Notes under the pieces: generated by a model | The model's database searches: none | What the model was told of the DNA's origin: nothing | The model's input: the letters and a program-made list of their open reading frames with translations, nothing else | Program-made: the position numbers and the translations under genes | In this document: piece after piece, positions 35,001 through 42,249 of the stretch | Numbering within the stretch: the first letter of the stretch is position 1 | Layout: every line of letters begins with the position of its first letter | Assembly: GCF_008000935.1 (NCBI RefSeq) | Contig: NZ_CP042831.1 | Location: forward strand, 2,046,001 to 2,110,000 | Direction: 5' to 3' | DNA length: 64,000 bases | Origin: Flavobacterium alkalisoli | Lineage (GTDB): Bacteria > Bacteroidota > Bacteroidia > Flavobacteriales > Flavobacteriaceae

Positions 35001-35655
35001 TATGGGTGTTCCAGATAAACAGGCTTATGAGATACTCGAAAATGTAAAGAACAAATCGGGGGCCGATAATATACCTGTTATTGTATTTACAGGTAAGAGC
35101 CTTTCTATGAAAGAGGAGCTAAAAATTAAAAAGTATGCCGATTCTATTGTGGTTAAAACTGCTCATTCCTACCAGCGTATGCTGGATGAGGTTTCATTGT
35201 TCCTGCATTTGGTAGAACAAAACAAGAAAGAAGGAGGTAAAAAGAACAAGAACTTTAATACCCTTAATAATATCCTTAGCGGTAAAACGGTACTTGTGGT
35301 TGATGATGATGTGCGTAACATTTACTCATTAACCAAGGCTCTTGAAGTACTTAAAATGAATGTACTTACTGCAATAGACGGTAAGGAAGCTCTTAAGGTG
35401 CTTGAAGAAAATCCGGGAGTAGACATCGTACTACTGGACATGATGATGCCTAATATGGATGGCTATGAAACGGCAACCAGAATAAGACAAGATAAGAAAC
35501 TTAAAAACCTGCCTGTTATAGCAGTAACCGCAAAAGCGATGACAGGAGACAGGGAAAAATGTATTAATGCAGGAGCGTCAGACTATATTACCAAACCGGT
35601 AGATGTAGACCAGCTTCTGTCATTATTAAGAGTTTGGTTATACGATAAAGCCTGA
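32077..35655 (+). CDS. CHASE3-HAMP-GAF hybrid histidine kinase with three receivers
   Basis: 1192 residues: membrane span (about 8-30), periplasmic CHASE3 (about 38-180, ATVVIDAQTSVRGFLVSG), second span (about 183-203), HAMP (about 205-265), GAF (about 285-430, ITGQAVTSGKLLEL), long coiled coil (about 430-515), H-box EFLANMSHELRTPLNS with H528, ATPase domain (NLISNAIKFTS, TGLGLSISRE), and receivers with D853, D975 and D1121. The second receiver is degenerate after its aspartate (LDMGVPDKQ). It resembles the large kinases often found with CheB/CheR genes. Confidence 0.92.
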   Translation: METNFKRNLFVFFSISLVILIISSAASFFSITSLLKSNSAVNHTQEVIYNINEGATVVIDAQTSVRGFLVSGKQSFLEQYNNSETRANEIFEEIAKLTSDNALQQQSLTELKPLRSEFFDYLQNLITEKTRGETTMSTDLDTGKKIMDRMRVILKRMESQEQELLKQRNSNSERYGTASSILIVAAAVLSLLISISFFMRILKDYNERAKLHKQLQEKDIEMAKRIEVISGIASQISEGNYEVRVDDSQKDALGTVAISLNNMAFSLDKSFRSLSDNEWLQAGVAELNQVMIGEKTTEELTRDIIEYLAIFTRSSAGVLYLAEGEELYLIAGYSYAGENKRERLRAGQGITGQAVTSGKLLELTSLSDDDITISYALGEVKPKHVVALPLTDDKVIGVAELATVNTFTKREIQFLKAVANNIGIAIKASQNRQRVQELLEETQAQSEELIIQHSELENINAELEAQTSKLQASEEELRVQQEELQQTNEELAERSVLLEERNMEIQKKSEDLELSTRYKSEFLANMSHELRTPLNSILLLSRLLSENNDKNMNDEQIEFAKVIQSSGNGLLGLIDEILDLSKIEAGKMEVEFLDVSTREITENLKNLFTEVAKEKSIEFKIDTTDAPLVIKTDRMRLEQILKNLISNAIKFTSEGSVTLQIKKVKDNDKLVNFTVKDTGIGIPREKQPLIFEAFQQADGSTKRKYGGTGLGLSISRELAKLLGGEITLTSEVNKGSEFTLLLPVLGAATGRMVVTKPQVTMAVELQKQEEEKTLVTKEENRYVSLVIPDDVPDDRDIITEGDKVMLIVEDDVNFAKSLLEFTHQRGYKGVITVRGDEAFNLALKYRPIGILLDIQLPIKSGWEVMDELKGNVLTKHIPVHIMSSHKVRQESLLKGAVNFLDKPVAFEQIPDVFKKIEHIVNKDSQKVIIIEDNAKHAQALAYFLETNDIKSEIKSDVSDGITTLQGTNIDCVILDMGVPDKQAYEILENVKNKSGADNIPVIVFTGKSLSMKEELKIKKYADSIVVKTAHSYQRMLDEVSLFLHLVEQNKKEGGKKNKNFNTLNNILSGKTVLVVDDDVRNIYSLTKALEVLKMNVLTAIDGKEALKVLEENPGVDIVLLDMMMPNMDGYETATRIRQDKKLKNLPVIAVTAKAMTGDREKCINAGASDYITKPVDVDQLLSLLRVWLYDKA

Positions 35656-35667
35656 TAAGAATATAGA

Positions 35668-36030
35668 ATGAGTAAAAGAGTACTGATAATAGACGACGAC
35701 GCAAGGAATATTTTTGCGCTTACTGCTACTTTAAAAGCCAAATCCTTTGCCTGCCTGTCGTGCAGCGGTGCAGAAGAGGCTTTAACTATTTTAAAAGGCG
35801 AGGAGCCTGTAGATGTTGTGCTTATTGATATGATGATGCCCGATATGGATGGTTATGAAGCGATTCCGCTGATAAAAGAGATACCACACAGGGCAGATTT
35901 GCCTGTAATATCGGTAACGGCCCAGGCTATGGCCGGTGACAGGGAAAAATGTTTTGAGGCCGGGGCAGACGGTTATGTTTCTAAACCTATAGATGTAGAT
36001 AAATTATTACTTTTATTAAACACAATTTAA
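35668..36030 (+). CDS. Single-domain response regulator
   Basis: 120 residues: D9-D10-D11 pocket, phospho-acceptor D54 (VLIDMMMPDMDGYE), SVTA and KPID motifs. It closely resembles the third receiver of the preceding kinase (shared MMMPxMDGYE and MxGDREKC), as if copied from it. It lies 12 bp downstream of that kinase and 6 bp upstream of the CheR gene. Confidence 0.9.
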   Translation: MSKRVLIIDDDARNIFALTATLKAKSFACLSCSGAEEALTILKGEEPVDVVLIDMMMPDMDGYEAIPLIKEIPHRADLPVISVTAQAMAGDREKCFEAGADGYVSKPIDVDKLLLLLNTI

Positions 36031-36036
36031 AACTGT

Positions 36037-36846
36037 ATGATTAGTGACCGTGAACTTGAGGTTTTGATAAATGAAGTGTTTGAATATTATGGTTACGATT
36101 TTAGTGGCTATTCCAGAGCATCTTTAAAAAGACGTGTGGACAGGCTGTACCAGATAGACGGATTTACCTATTTTTCTGATTTGCTTTCTAAAGTAAGAAG
36201 CGAACCGGGGTATGTTAAGCACCTGGTCGAAGAGGTGACGGTTAATGTAACTGAGATGTTTAGGGACCCGCTATTCTATAAAGTGGTAAGGGAAGAGATT
36301 CTTCCTGTACTTGCAACAAAACCCTTTATAAGAATATGGCATGCCGGATGTTCTACAGGGGAAGAGGTATATTCTATGGCGATATTATTAAAAGAAGCCA
36401 ACCTGTTACACAAGTCACTTTTGTATGCAACAGATATTAATGCAATAGTACTGGATACTGCTAAAAAAGGTGTGTTTCCTTTGCGTATGATGAAGCAGTA
36501 TTCTGAAAATTATATGATATCGGGAGGTAAAAACGATTTTTCCGATTATTATACAGCCAATTACGGACTGGCCAAGTTTAGTGATGAGTTTACCGGAAAA
36601 ATGGTATTCTCGCAGCATAACCTGGTTTCAGACGGTTCTTTTAATGAATTTGATTTAATAATGTGCCGTAATGTACTTATCTATTTTGATAAGAACCTGC
36701 AGGACAGGGCACTCCAGTTGTTTGATAGCAGCTTGGCGTGTTTGGGTTATTTGGCATTGGGTACAAAAGAAACTATTAAGTTTTCGACCGTTCAGGATCG
36801 GTTTCAGCAACTTAACAGGGAGAAAATATGGAAGAAGGTAAAATAA
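36037..36846 (+). CDS. CheR-type protein-glutamate methyltransferase
   Basis: 269 residues, the normal CheR length: an N-terminal helical domain (about 1-75, GYDFSGYSRASLKRRVDR) and a SAM-binding domain (about 95-269, IWHAGCSTGEEVYSMAI, then DLIMCRNVLIYFDK). CheR adds methyl groups from S-adenosylmethionine to glutamates of chemoreceptors. No methyl-accepting receptor is encoded in the window, so the target may be the coiled coil of the adjacent hybrid kinase. It overlaps the CheB gene by 19 bp. Confidence 0.9.
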   Translation: MISDRELEVLINEVFEYYGYDFSGYSRASLKRRVDRLYQIDGFTYFSDLLSKVRSEPGYVKHLVEEVTVNVTEMFRDPLFYKVVREEILPVLATKPFIRIWHAGCSTGEEVYSMAILLKEANLLHKSLLYATDINAIVLDTAKKGVFPLRMMKQYSENYMISGGKNDFSDYYTANYGLAKFSDEFTGKMVFSQHNLVSDGSFNEFDLIMCRNVLIYFDKNLQDRALQLFDSSLACLGYLALGTKETIKFSTVQDRFQQLNREKIWKKVK

Positions 36847-37412
36847 ACGCAAAATGCGAAGTGGTAATAATAGGAGGGTCTGCCGGTAGCCTCGAAGTAC
36901 TTTTGCAGTTACTACCCAACCTTAATACATTAAATTCGTTTGCTCTTGTTATTGTACTTCACAGAAAGAGCGGAGAAGATAACCTTCTGGAAAACCTTAT
37001 AAGGCTGAAAACTAAAGTTCCTGTTCAGGATGTAGATGATAAAACACCATTAGAGCCGGGAAATATCTATATAGCCCCATCTGATTATCATCTCCTTTTT
37101 GAAAAGGACCATACCCTTTCTCTCGATACTTCAGAAAAAGTTAATTACAGCCGGCCAAGTATAGATGTTGCTTTTGAGTCGGCAGCAGAAATTTATGGCA
37201 GTACCCTGATTGCAATATTGCTTTCCGGAGCTAATGCCGATGGTACTAAAGGGCTTGAGATAGTAAAAAAATCAGGAGGAATTACTGTAGTACAAAAGCC
37301 AGCCAGTGCAGAGGTTCCTTTTATGCCGGTTAATGCTATCGCTAATATGCAGCCTGATTATGTTTTAGATATAAACGAGATATTAAAATTTGTTACAAAT
37401 ATAAATTTGTAA
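36828..37412 (+). CDS. CheB-type methylesterase, receiver-less
   Basis: 194 residues, catalytic domain only. The Ser-His-Asp triad is visible in IIGGSAGSLE, VIVLHRKSG and GANADGTKGLE. It hydrolyses glutamate methyl esters or deamidates glutamine. Canonical CheB has an N-terminal receiver; its absence here means regulation must come from partner proteins. It is the last gene of the cluster and overlaps cheR by 19 bp. Confidence 0.9.
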   Translation: MEEGKINAKCEVVIIGGSAGSLEVLLQLLPNLNTLNSFALVIVLHRKSGEDNLLENLIRLKTKVPVQDVDDKTPLEPGNIYIAPSDYHLLFEKDHTLSLDTSEKVNYSRPSIDVAFESAAEIYGSTLIAILLSGANADGTKGLEIVKKSGGITVVQKPASAEVPFMPVNAIANMQPDYVLDINEILKFVTNINL

Positions 37413-37500
37413 TACATTATTTGCCTGATTCTGTATAAATTGTATAGATACTTGGAAACCCCTTTTATAAAAAAAGTAATTTAACATTTTTATAAAAGAG

Positions 37501-37508
37501 TATCTTTG
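37501..37508 (+). promoter_or_regulatory. -7 promoter element for the TPR/AraC gene
   Basis: TATCTTTG matches TAnnTTTG exactly, 21 bp before the ATG at 37530. A TTG at 37506 that would extend the ORF lies inside this box and is not a start. Confidence 0.65.
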
Positions 37509-37529
37509 TTAACGATTTTTAATGCAGGT

Positions 37530-39071
37530 ATGGTATTTAGAGTAAAAATAGTACTTCTTTTTCTGTTATGTTTTTCAGGATTTGTTTCGGCACAGTCTGT
37601 AGCCGACAAAGAGGCTATTTTCCTTGAAAACCTAAGCAACTGCTATAAAGATCCTGATAAGGGATTTAAAATAGCACACTACCTGTTGGATAATGCTGAT
37701 GATAACGATGAAAAAGTCCAGGGGCTTTATCTTATCTCAGAAATTAGCTTTTTAAAAGATGATTATAAACAATCTGTAGAAAGCCTTTTTGAAGCATACA
37801 GGCTGTTAGACAAAAGCAATAACAGTTTCCTTAAAACCTTTGTATTGACTTCTATTTCCTCTAAATGCAGGTTTTTTGGGCTTACCGATAAATCAGATAC
37901 TTATATTCAACAGGCAGAAGAATACTCCAACCTTATTTCGCATACAGATAAGAAGGCTTTAGCCAAGGCTAAGGTGTTGTATGAAAAGGGACAGGTTTTA
38001 GTTTCAGATAAAAAGTTTTCTGAAGCGATAAGGGTTTTATCGTCTTCATATACTATAATTCAGCCCTATAAAAACAAGTTTTACGGTACGTGTGCTAAAA
38101 TACAGTGTGCATTGGGTAAAGCTTATTTCAACACTTCAGATTATATAGGGGCAAAACAGCACTATCAGCGTGCAATTGATATTTTAAAGATAGGCGGACT
38201 GGAATTTTCATCTATAGCAGCCTCTGCTTACAACGGAATAGGAGAAATAGCCCTGAAGGGTGTCAAAACGGAAGATGCTAAAACAGCATTTGAGAAAGTA
38301 CTGTCATGCAAAGTGATTGAAACCGAGGTTAAAGCTGATACTTATTACAGTTTGTCTCAAATTTACCTTAAACAGGGAGATGATATTAAGTATAAAGAAA
38401 ACTATAAGCTATATAAAGCCAATTTTGATGCCTTATCTACTTTAGAAAGAGAAGCAAGAAATACGCTTATTGCCCAAATTGAAAAGGAGCATAACGTAAT
38501 TTTAAAGAAGAACCAAACAAGATATACTTACTTACTGGTTGTTATTATTTGTGTTTTTGTTGTAGCTTTTGCTGTATACTTCTTCTATAACAAAAAGCTG
38601 GATAAGGAATATAAAAAGTTTGAAAGACTGCTTGTTAAGATAGAGAACGATAGGGAAGAGGCCAAAAAAGAAGTTAAGGTTCTTACTATTCCCGAGAAAA
38701 CTGAACAGGCAATTTTAGACAGGCTAAAAGAGTTTGAAAACGGTAAGGAGTTTACCAATCCTAATATGTCGGTTCAGTTTTTGTCTAAAAAAATGAAGAC
38801 CAACTCAAAATACCTTTCTGAAATAATTAATAAACATAAAGGGAAAAACTTTAATGCTTACATTAACGATCTAAGGATTGACTATATAATTGACATGATG
38901 CAAACCGATCCTAAATTTTTAAATTATAAGGTGAGCTATCTGGCTGAAAACTGCGGATTTGCGTCTCATAGTGTCTTTACTGTAGTTTTTAAATCGGTCA
39001 CTAATCTTACTCCTAAGCAATTTATAAACTTCCTTAAAAAGAAAACCGAAAAGGAAAGAGAAGTAGTTTAA
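37530..39071 (+). CDS. TPR membrane regulator with C-terminal AraC HTH
   Basis: 513 residues from ATG 37530 (MVFRVKIVLL). Signal peptide (to about 22, VSAQ), TPR repeats (about 90-320), membrane span (about 339-360, YTYLLVVIICVFVVAFAVYFFY), short coiled coil, and an AraC-type DNA-binding domain (about 415-505, MSVQFLSKKMKTNSKYLSEI, then VSYLAENCGFASHSVF). It follows the CheB gene after 117 bp with its own promoter. A same-layout sensor differing only in the HTH type lies at 11820. Confidence 0.87.
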   Translation: MVFRVKIVLLFLLCFSGFVSAQSVADKEAIFLENLSNCYKDPDKGFKIAHYLLDNADDNDEKVQGLYLISEISFLKDDYKQSVESLFEAYRLLDKSNNSFLKTFVLTSISSKCRFFGLTDKSDTYIQQAEEYSNLISHTDKKALAKAKVLYEKGQVLVSDKKFSEAIRVLSSSYTIIQPYKNKFYGTCAKIQCALGKAYFNTSDYIGAKQHYQRAIDILKIGGLEFSSIAASAYNGIGEIALKGVKTEDAKTAFEKVLSCKVIETEVKADTYYSLSQIYLKQGDDIKYKENYKLYKANFDALSTLEREARNTLIAQIEKEHNVILKKNQTRYTYLLVVIICVFVVAFAVYFFYNKKLDKEYKKFERLLVKIENDREEAKKEVKVLTIPEKTEQAILDRLKEFENGKEFTNPNMSVQFLSKKMKTNSKYLSEIINKHKGKNFNAYINDLRIDYIIDMMQTDPKFLNYKVSYLAENCGFASHSVFTVVFKSVTNLTPKQFINFLKKKTEKEREVV

Positions 39072-39110
39072 AAACACTATCTTTTTACTGAATTTATATT
39101 ACAACCAACT

Positions 39111-40250
39111 ATGCTAAAAAATAATCTGCAAAAAGCAGCGGTAGCCCTATGCCTGCTCTTTATGTGTTTCCGTGTATCTGCTCAGGTAAATCTGGACAGC
39201 CTTAAAACCGAGATAAACCTCATGGTTTATAATAACCCTGAAGAAGCAATAAGGAAAGCTAAAGAAGCCTATCCGCTAATAAAAGAGGATGATACTACAC
39301 TTAAAATTACTTATCTGCTGACTATCGCAAATGCCTATGCCATATTGAAAAAGCATGATGAGGTTATGGAAACTGCCCTACAGGCAAAAAACATTGCCGA
39401 TACTAAAGGTACGCCCTTAAATAAAATACAGGTTTTAGGGTTTATTGCAGGAGAATACAGGAGGTTACAGTTAAACGATAAGGCGTTGGTTTATATTAAT
39501 CAGGCCGAAAAAATATATAAAACAGCGACCATCCCTGATTCATTAAAATATTTTGGAGGCAATATACTTTTTGTAAAAGGACTTATACAAAAAGATAATT
39601 TGGGTTGTGAGTATGCACTGCCTTATTTTAATGAAGCTGCACAAATATTTAAGGCTGATACACAAAGAAAAATAAATGCAGTAAGCTTTTGTATTGCCAG
39701 TAATAATGCCGGCGATTGCTATATCCAGCTTAATGATCTTGAGGCTGCTAAGGAAAACTTTACCGAGACTATTAAGTATGCCGAAAGTGTAAATGCTACC
39801 CAGGGAGCTGCCTATGGGAAAATGGGATTATCAAGGGTGTTAAAAAGGGAAGGAAACTATAAAGAAGCTGTAGCTTTATTGAATGAGGTTCTCGATGAGG
39901 TGAAAAATTTAAATGATGCCTCAATGAAGAGTCAGCTTTATAGGGAGCTTTCCGAAGACTATCTTTCTATTGAAGATTTTGAAAAGCACGAATATTATAA
40001 TAAGCTGGCTTTAGAAGAAGAGAAGAAATTGAGTGATGAAGAAAAGAAATCTTTAAATAAGGTTGCAAATAAAATTTCAGTAGAAAATAAAAAGAGCGAG
40101 CAGGAACAGAGTAAGAAATTAACCTTAATTATAGTTGCAATTTCGTTTCTATTACTTGTAATTTTGTTAATAATGTTTTTAAAAATAAGGAAGAAGAGAA
40201 GGTCTTTAGAGCAAAAAAGGAGTGATATGGAAGATAATCAAAAAAAATAA
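39111..40250 (+). CDS. TPR membrane protein without a DNA-binding domain
   Basis: 379 residues: signal peptide (about 1-24, VSAQ), TPR repeats (about 35-320), one membrane span (about 341-362, LTLIIVAISFLLLVILLIMF) and a short basic tail (KIRKKRRSLEQKR). It looks like the preceding gene cut off just after the membrane span. A near-consensus box TATCTTTT (39078-39085) lies in the 39-bp gap. Possibly a truncated paralogue or a partner that modulates its neighbour. Confidence 0.78.
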   Translation: MLKNNLQKAAVALCLLFMCFRVSAQVNLDSLKTEINLMVYNNPEEAIRKAKEAYPLIKEDDTTLKITYLLTIANAYAILKKHDEVMETALQAKNIADTKGTPLNKIQVLGFIAGEYRRLQLNDKALVYINQAEKIYKTATIPDSLKYFGGNILFVKGLIQKDNLGCEYALPYFNEAAQIFKADTQRKINAVSFCIASNNAGDCYIQLNDLEAAKENFTETIKYAESVNATQGAAYGKMGLSRVLKREGNYKEAVALLNEVLDEVKNLNDASMKSQLYRELSEDYLSIEDFEKHEYYNKLALEEEKKLSDEEKKSLNKVANKISVENKKSEQEQSKKLTLIIVAISFLLLVILLIMFLKIRKKRRSLEQKRSDMEDNQKK

Positions 40251-40367
40251 AAATATTTACACAAGAAATTGATTATCAGTATTTTGATTATTAATTTTTT
40301 CTTTATTAAAACCTGAAATTTCTTTAATTCCTAAAAACAGTTATTTTAAAATGGCCACAATTAGCTA

Positions 40368-40500
40368 TAGTTTTGCATCAAAGTTCTCTGAGATACCCTA
40401 TTGAGGGTGAGTAGTAAATTGCAGTTGAAGTGGGGCTTAACTCTTTTATCCGGCTTGCCGGTGCTACTCTACCACTATCCAGAGTTTTTTAGTTGAGTAA
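40368..40500 (+). ncRNA. Structured RNA candidate, possibly 6S-Flavo-like
   Basis: An exact -7 box TAGTTTTG (40368-40375) is followed by about 110 nt that fold into a rod: CTCTG (40386-40390) with CAGAG (40490-40494) and GATA with TATC close the molecule. Inside are a CCCT/AGGG hairpin, a GAGTAG/CTACTC stem and a CCGGC/GCCGG terminal hairpin. Six T follow the closing stem. A closing stem, one-sided small hairpin, bubble and terminal stem recall 6S-type RNAs and the flavobacterial 6S-Flavo motif, but I cannot match the consensus by eye. No ORF. Confidence 0.4.
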
Positions 40501-40540
40501 TATAAATTTTTATATTAATTCTTTTTTTTAGCTAGTTTGG

Positions 40541-40573
40541 CCATCCTGATGAATAATCAGGATGGTTTTTTTT
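40541..40573 (+). terminator. Strong intrinsic terminator
   Basis: Stem CCATCCTGAT/ATCAGGATGG (40541-40550 with 40556-40565) and eight T. It isolates the upstream RNA candidate and TPR genes from promoter unit E. Confidence 0.9.
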
Positions 40574-40609
40574 ACTCTATTCCTAAATAGTATTTATCGG
40601 CTCAAATTT

Positions 40610-40680
40610 TTTATTCGTCTAATGTAAATAACCATTGGTCGAAAAATCAATATATCTGATTATCAGTATTATGATATTTG
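40610..40680 (+). promoter_or_regulatory. Unit E: paired LytTR-type site plus promoter
   Basis: Half-sites TTTATTCGTCTAA (40610) and ACCATTGGTCGAA (40631) are 21 bp apart. The -7 box GATATTTG (40673-40680) begins 42 bp after half-site 2. Same geometry as units A-D, 20 kb away. Confidence 0.73.
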
Positions 40681-40685
40681 TGACG

Positions 40686-40844
40686 TATTAATAATGCACA
40701 TATGTCTGTGTGCATATTAAGCCCCACCATAATGCCGATACCCCCCAATACCATAAATTAATTAAAGAGCTTAAATGTAAAGCTTTACTAATGTCTATTT
40801 AAAGCTAACCCCCTTTTAGCATTTGTTTGCGGAGGGGGTTTTTC
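40686..40844 (+). ncRNA. Unit E small RNA candidate
   Basis: About 160 nt from promoter unit E to its terminator. A 5' hairpin ATGCACA/TGTGCAT is followed by two C-runs (CCCC 40722-40725 and CCCCCC 40741-40746). The context CCCCCAATA is shared with the unit D leader. No ORF beyond a few codons. Confidence 0.6.
40807..40844 (+). terminator. Unit E terminator
   Basis: AACCCCC (40807-40813) pairs with GGGGGTT (40834-40840), followed by a T-rich tract. It differs in sequence from the A-C terminators. Confidence 0.8.
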
Positions 40845-40872
40845 TTTGATAAGAGCACATCGATATTTTGTT

Positions 40873-40942
40873 ACCATTTGTCGACAGCAAACCGCAGCTT
40901 GTCTAAAATTGTACTATACAGCATTTTATAGATATAAATTTG
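40873..40942 (+). promoter_or_regulatory. Unit F: paired LytTR-type site plus promoter for the REC-GT2 gene
   Basis: Half-sites ACCATTTGTCGAC (40873) and GCAGCTTGTCTAA (40894) are 21 bp apart. The -7 box TAAATTTG (40935-40942) begins 41 bp after half-site 2 and is an exact TAnnTTTG match, better than in units A-E. The ATG is at 40971, giving a leader of about 24 nt. Confidence 0.7.
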
Positions 40943-40970
40943 ACATAACAATCCCCATAATAATAGTACC

Positions 40971-42161
40971 ATGAAAGTACTTATAGTAGATGATCAACAG
41001 TTAGTATTATTGTCTTTAGAAAAAAGCCTTACCGATTTAGGTTTTGAAGTAAAGTGTGCCGATAACATTTTTGATGCGGTACAGTATTACGACAGCTTTA
41101 GTCCTGATTTAGCCCTTATCGATATTAATATGTCGGTTACTGCCGATACGTTTTCTCCTGAAAATACACTTAAGGAAATAGAGAACAAGGATTCAGGGCT
41201 TGAGGTTTTAAAGTACATAAGATATGTAAGAAACCACGATACACCGGTTATGATACTTTCTGGAAATGTTGATGATGATATTTTAGAAAAAGGTTTTGAA
41301 CTGGGAGCTAACGAGTATATGAAAAAGCCTGTTAGCCTTAAAGAAATAGGGATAAGAGTGAAAAAATTGATTGGAAGTCCGATACCGACAGAAAGTGTAC
41401 CGGTAAGCATAAACAACCGTATTATACAAAATACCTGCATAGGTGTAGTAATACCATGTTATAATGAAGAGAAATGGCTTTTAAGTGAAGAGTTCAGGAA
41501 TTTTGTAACAAAGAACCTGGGCTATCATCTTTGCTTTGTAAATGACGGAAGCACCGACAATACCCTCGACGTTTTAAATGATCTTAAAAAGGAAAACGGA
41601 GGACGCATAAGTATTTATAATATAAAAAAATATGTGGGTAGGGCAGAAGCCATAAGGTTAGGTATGCTAAACCTGGCAAAGCAAAAGCAATTTGATTACA
41701 TAGGTTTTATAGATGCTGACCTTTCTACCAATTTTGATGATTTTTCTGATTTGGTTAATACAATTACAAAGTCTAAATACAAAGTTGTTAGTGGTTGCAG
41801 GGTAAGCCGAATGGGAGCTGATATTACTACCGAACCTACACGAAGGTTTATAAACAGGTTTGTAAATTATACCATTCGTAAAATATTCCGACTTGAATTC
41901 AGGGATGCACAATGCGGAGTAAAAATAATGACAAGGGATGTTGTAGAACTGGCATTTGCCAACAGGTTTTACACCAAAACACTTTTTGATATAGAAATAC
42001 TGTTAAGGCTTAAAAAAAAGTATGGTCGCTATAATGTACAGCAGCTATGGTATGAAAAGCCTTTAGACAGATGGATTTATGCCCGTAATACTAAGGTTTC
42101 GTTCTTTCATTCTTTCAATTTACTGGGCCAGTTAGGGAAAATAACCCTACACTATAAATAA
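40971..42161 (+). CDS. Response regulator fused to a family 2 glycosyltransferase
   Basis: 396 residues. The receiver (1-125) has D7-D8 pocket, phospho-acceptor D51 (LALIDINMS) and KPV motif, with about 25 residues inserted after D51, as in the protein at 21199. A linker (about 126-155) leads to a GT-A domain of the dolichyl-phosphate-sugar synthase type: IGVVIPCYNEEKWL, FVNDGSTDNT, the DxD-like FIDADLS, and SGCRVSRMGAD. There are no membrane spans. A receiver joined directly to a glycosyltransferase implies that phosphorylation switches sugar transfer. Donor and acceptor are unknown; lipid-phosphate acceptors are typical of the family. Confidence 0.88.
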   Translation: MKVLIVDDQQLVLLSLEKSLTDLGFEVKCADNIFDAVQYYDSFSPDLALIDINMSVTADTFSPENTLKEIENKDSGLEVLKYIRYVRNHDTPVMILSGNVDDDILEKGFELGANEYMKKPVSLKEIGIRVKKLIGSPIPTESVPVSINNRIIQNTCIGVVIPCYNEEKWLLSEEFRNFVTKNLGYHLCFVNDGSTDNTLDVLNDLKKENGGRISIYNIKKYVGRAEAIRLGMLNLAKQKQFDYIGFIDADLSTNFDDFSDLVNTITKSKYKVVSGCRVSRMGADITTEPTRRFINRFVNYTIRKIFRLEFRDAQCGVKIMTRDVVELAFANRFYTKTLFDIEILLRLKKKYGRYNVQQLWYEKPLDRWIYARNTKVSFFHSFNLLGQLGKITLHYK

Positions 42162-42207
42162 GGAGGGTAAAAACTTTTTCATAATGTTTTTTTATTGGTT
42201 TTGATTG

Positions 42208-42237
42208 ACAAAGCCCATGCAATTGCATGGGCTTTGT
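42208..42237. terminator. Bidirectional hairpin between convergent genes
   Basis: A perfect 30-bp palindrome built on AAAGCCCATGCAATTG and its inverse. It lies between the convergent REC-GT2 and TonB receptor genes; T-tracts are weak on both sides. Confidence 0.65.
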
Positions 42238-42249
42238 GCTTATATATGC

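Noticed and set aside
40385..40400. TPP riboswitch (CTGAGATACCC word)
   Set aside because: Only this word matches; the other conserved thi-box blocks are absent and no thiamine gene follows.
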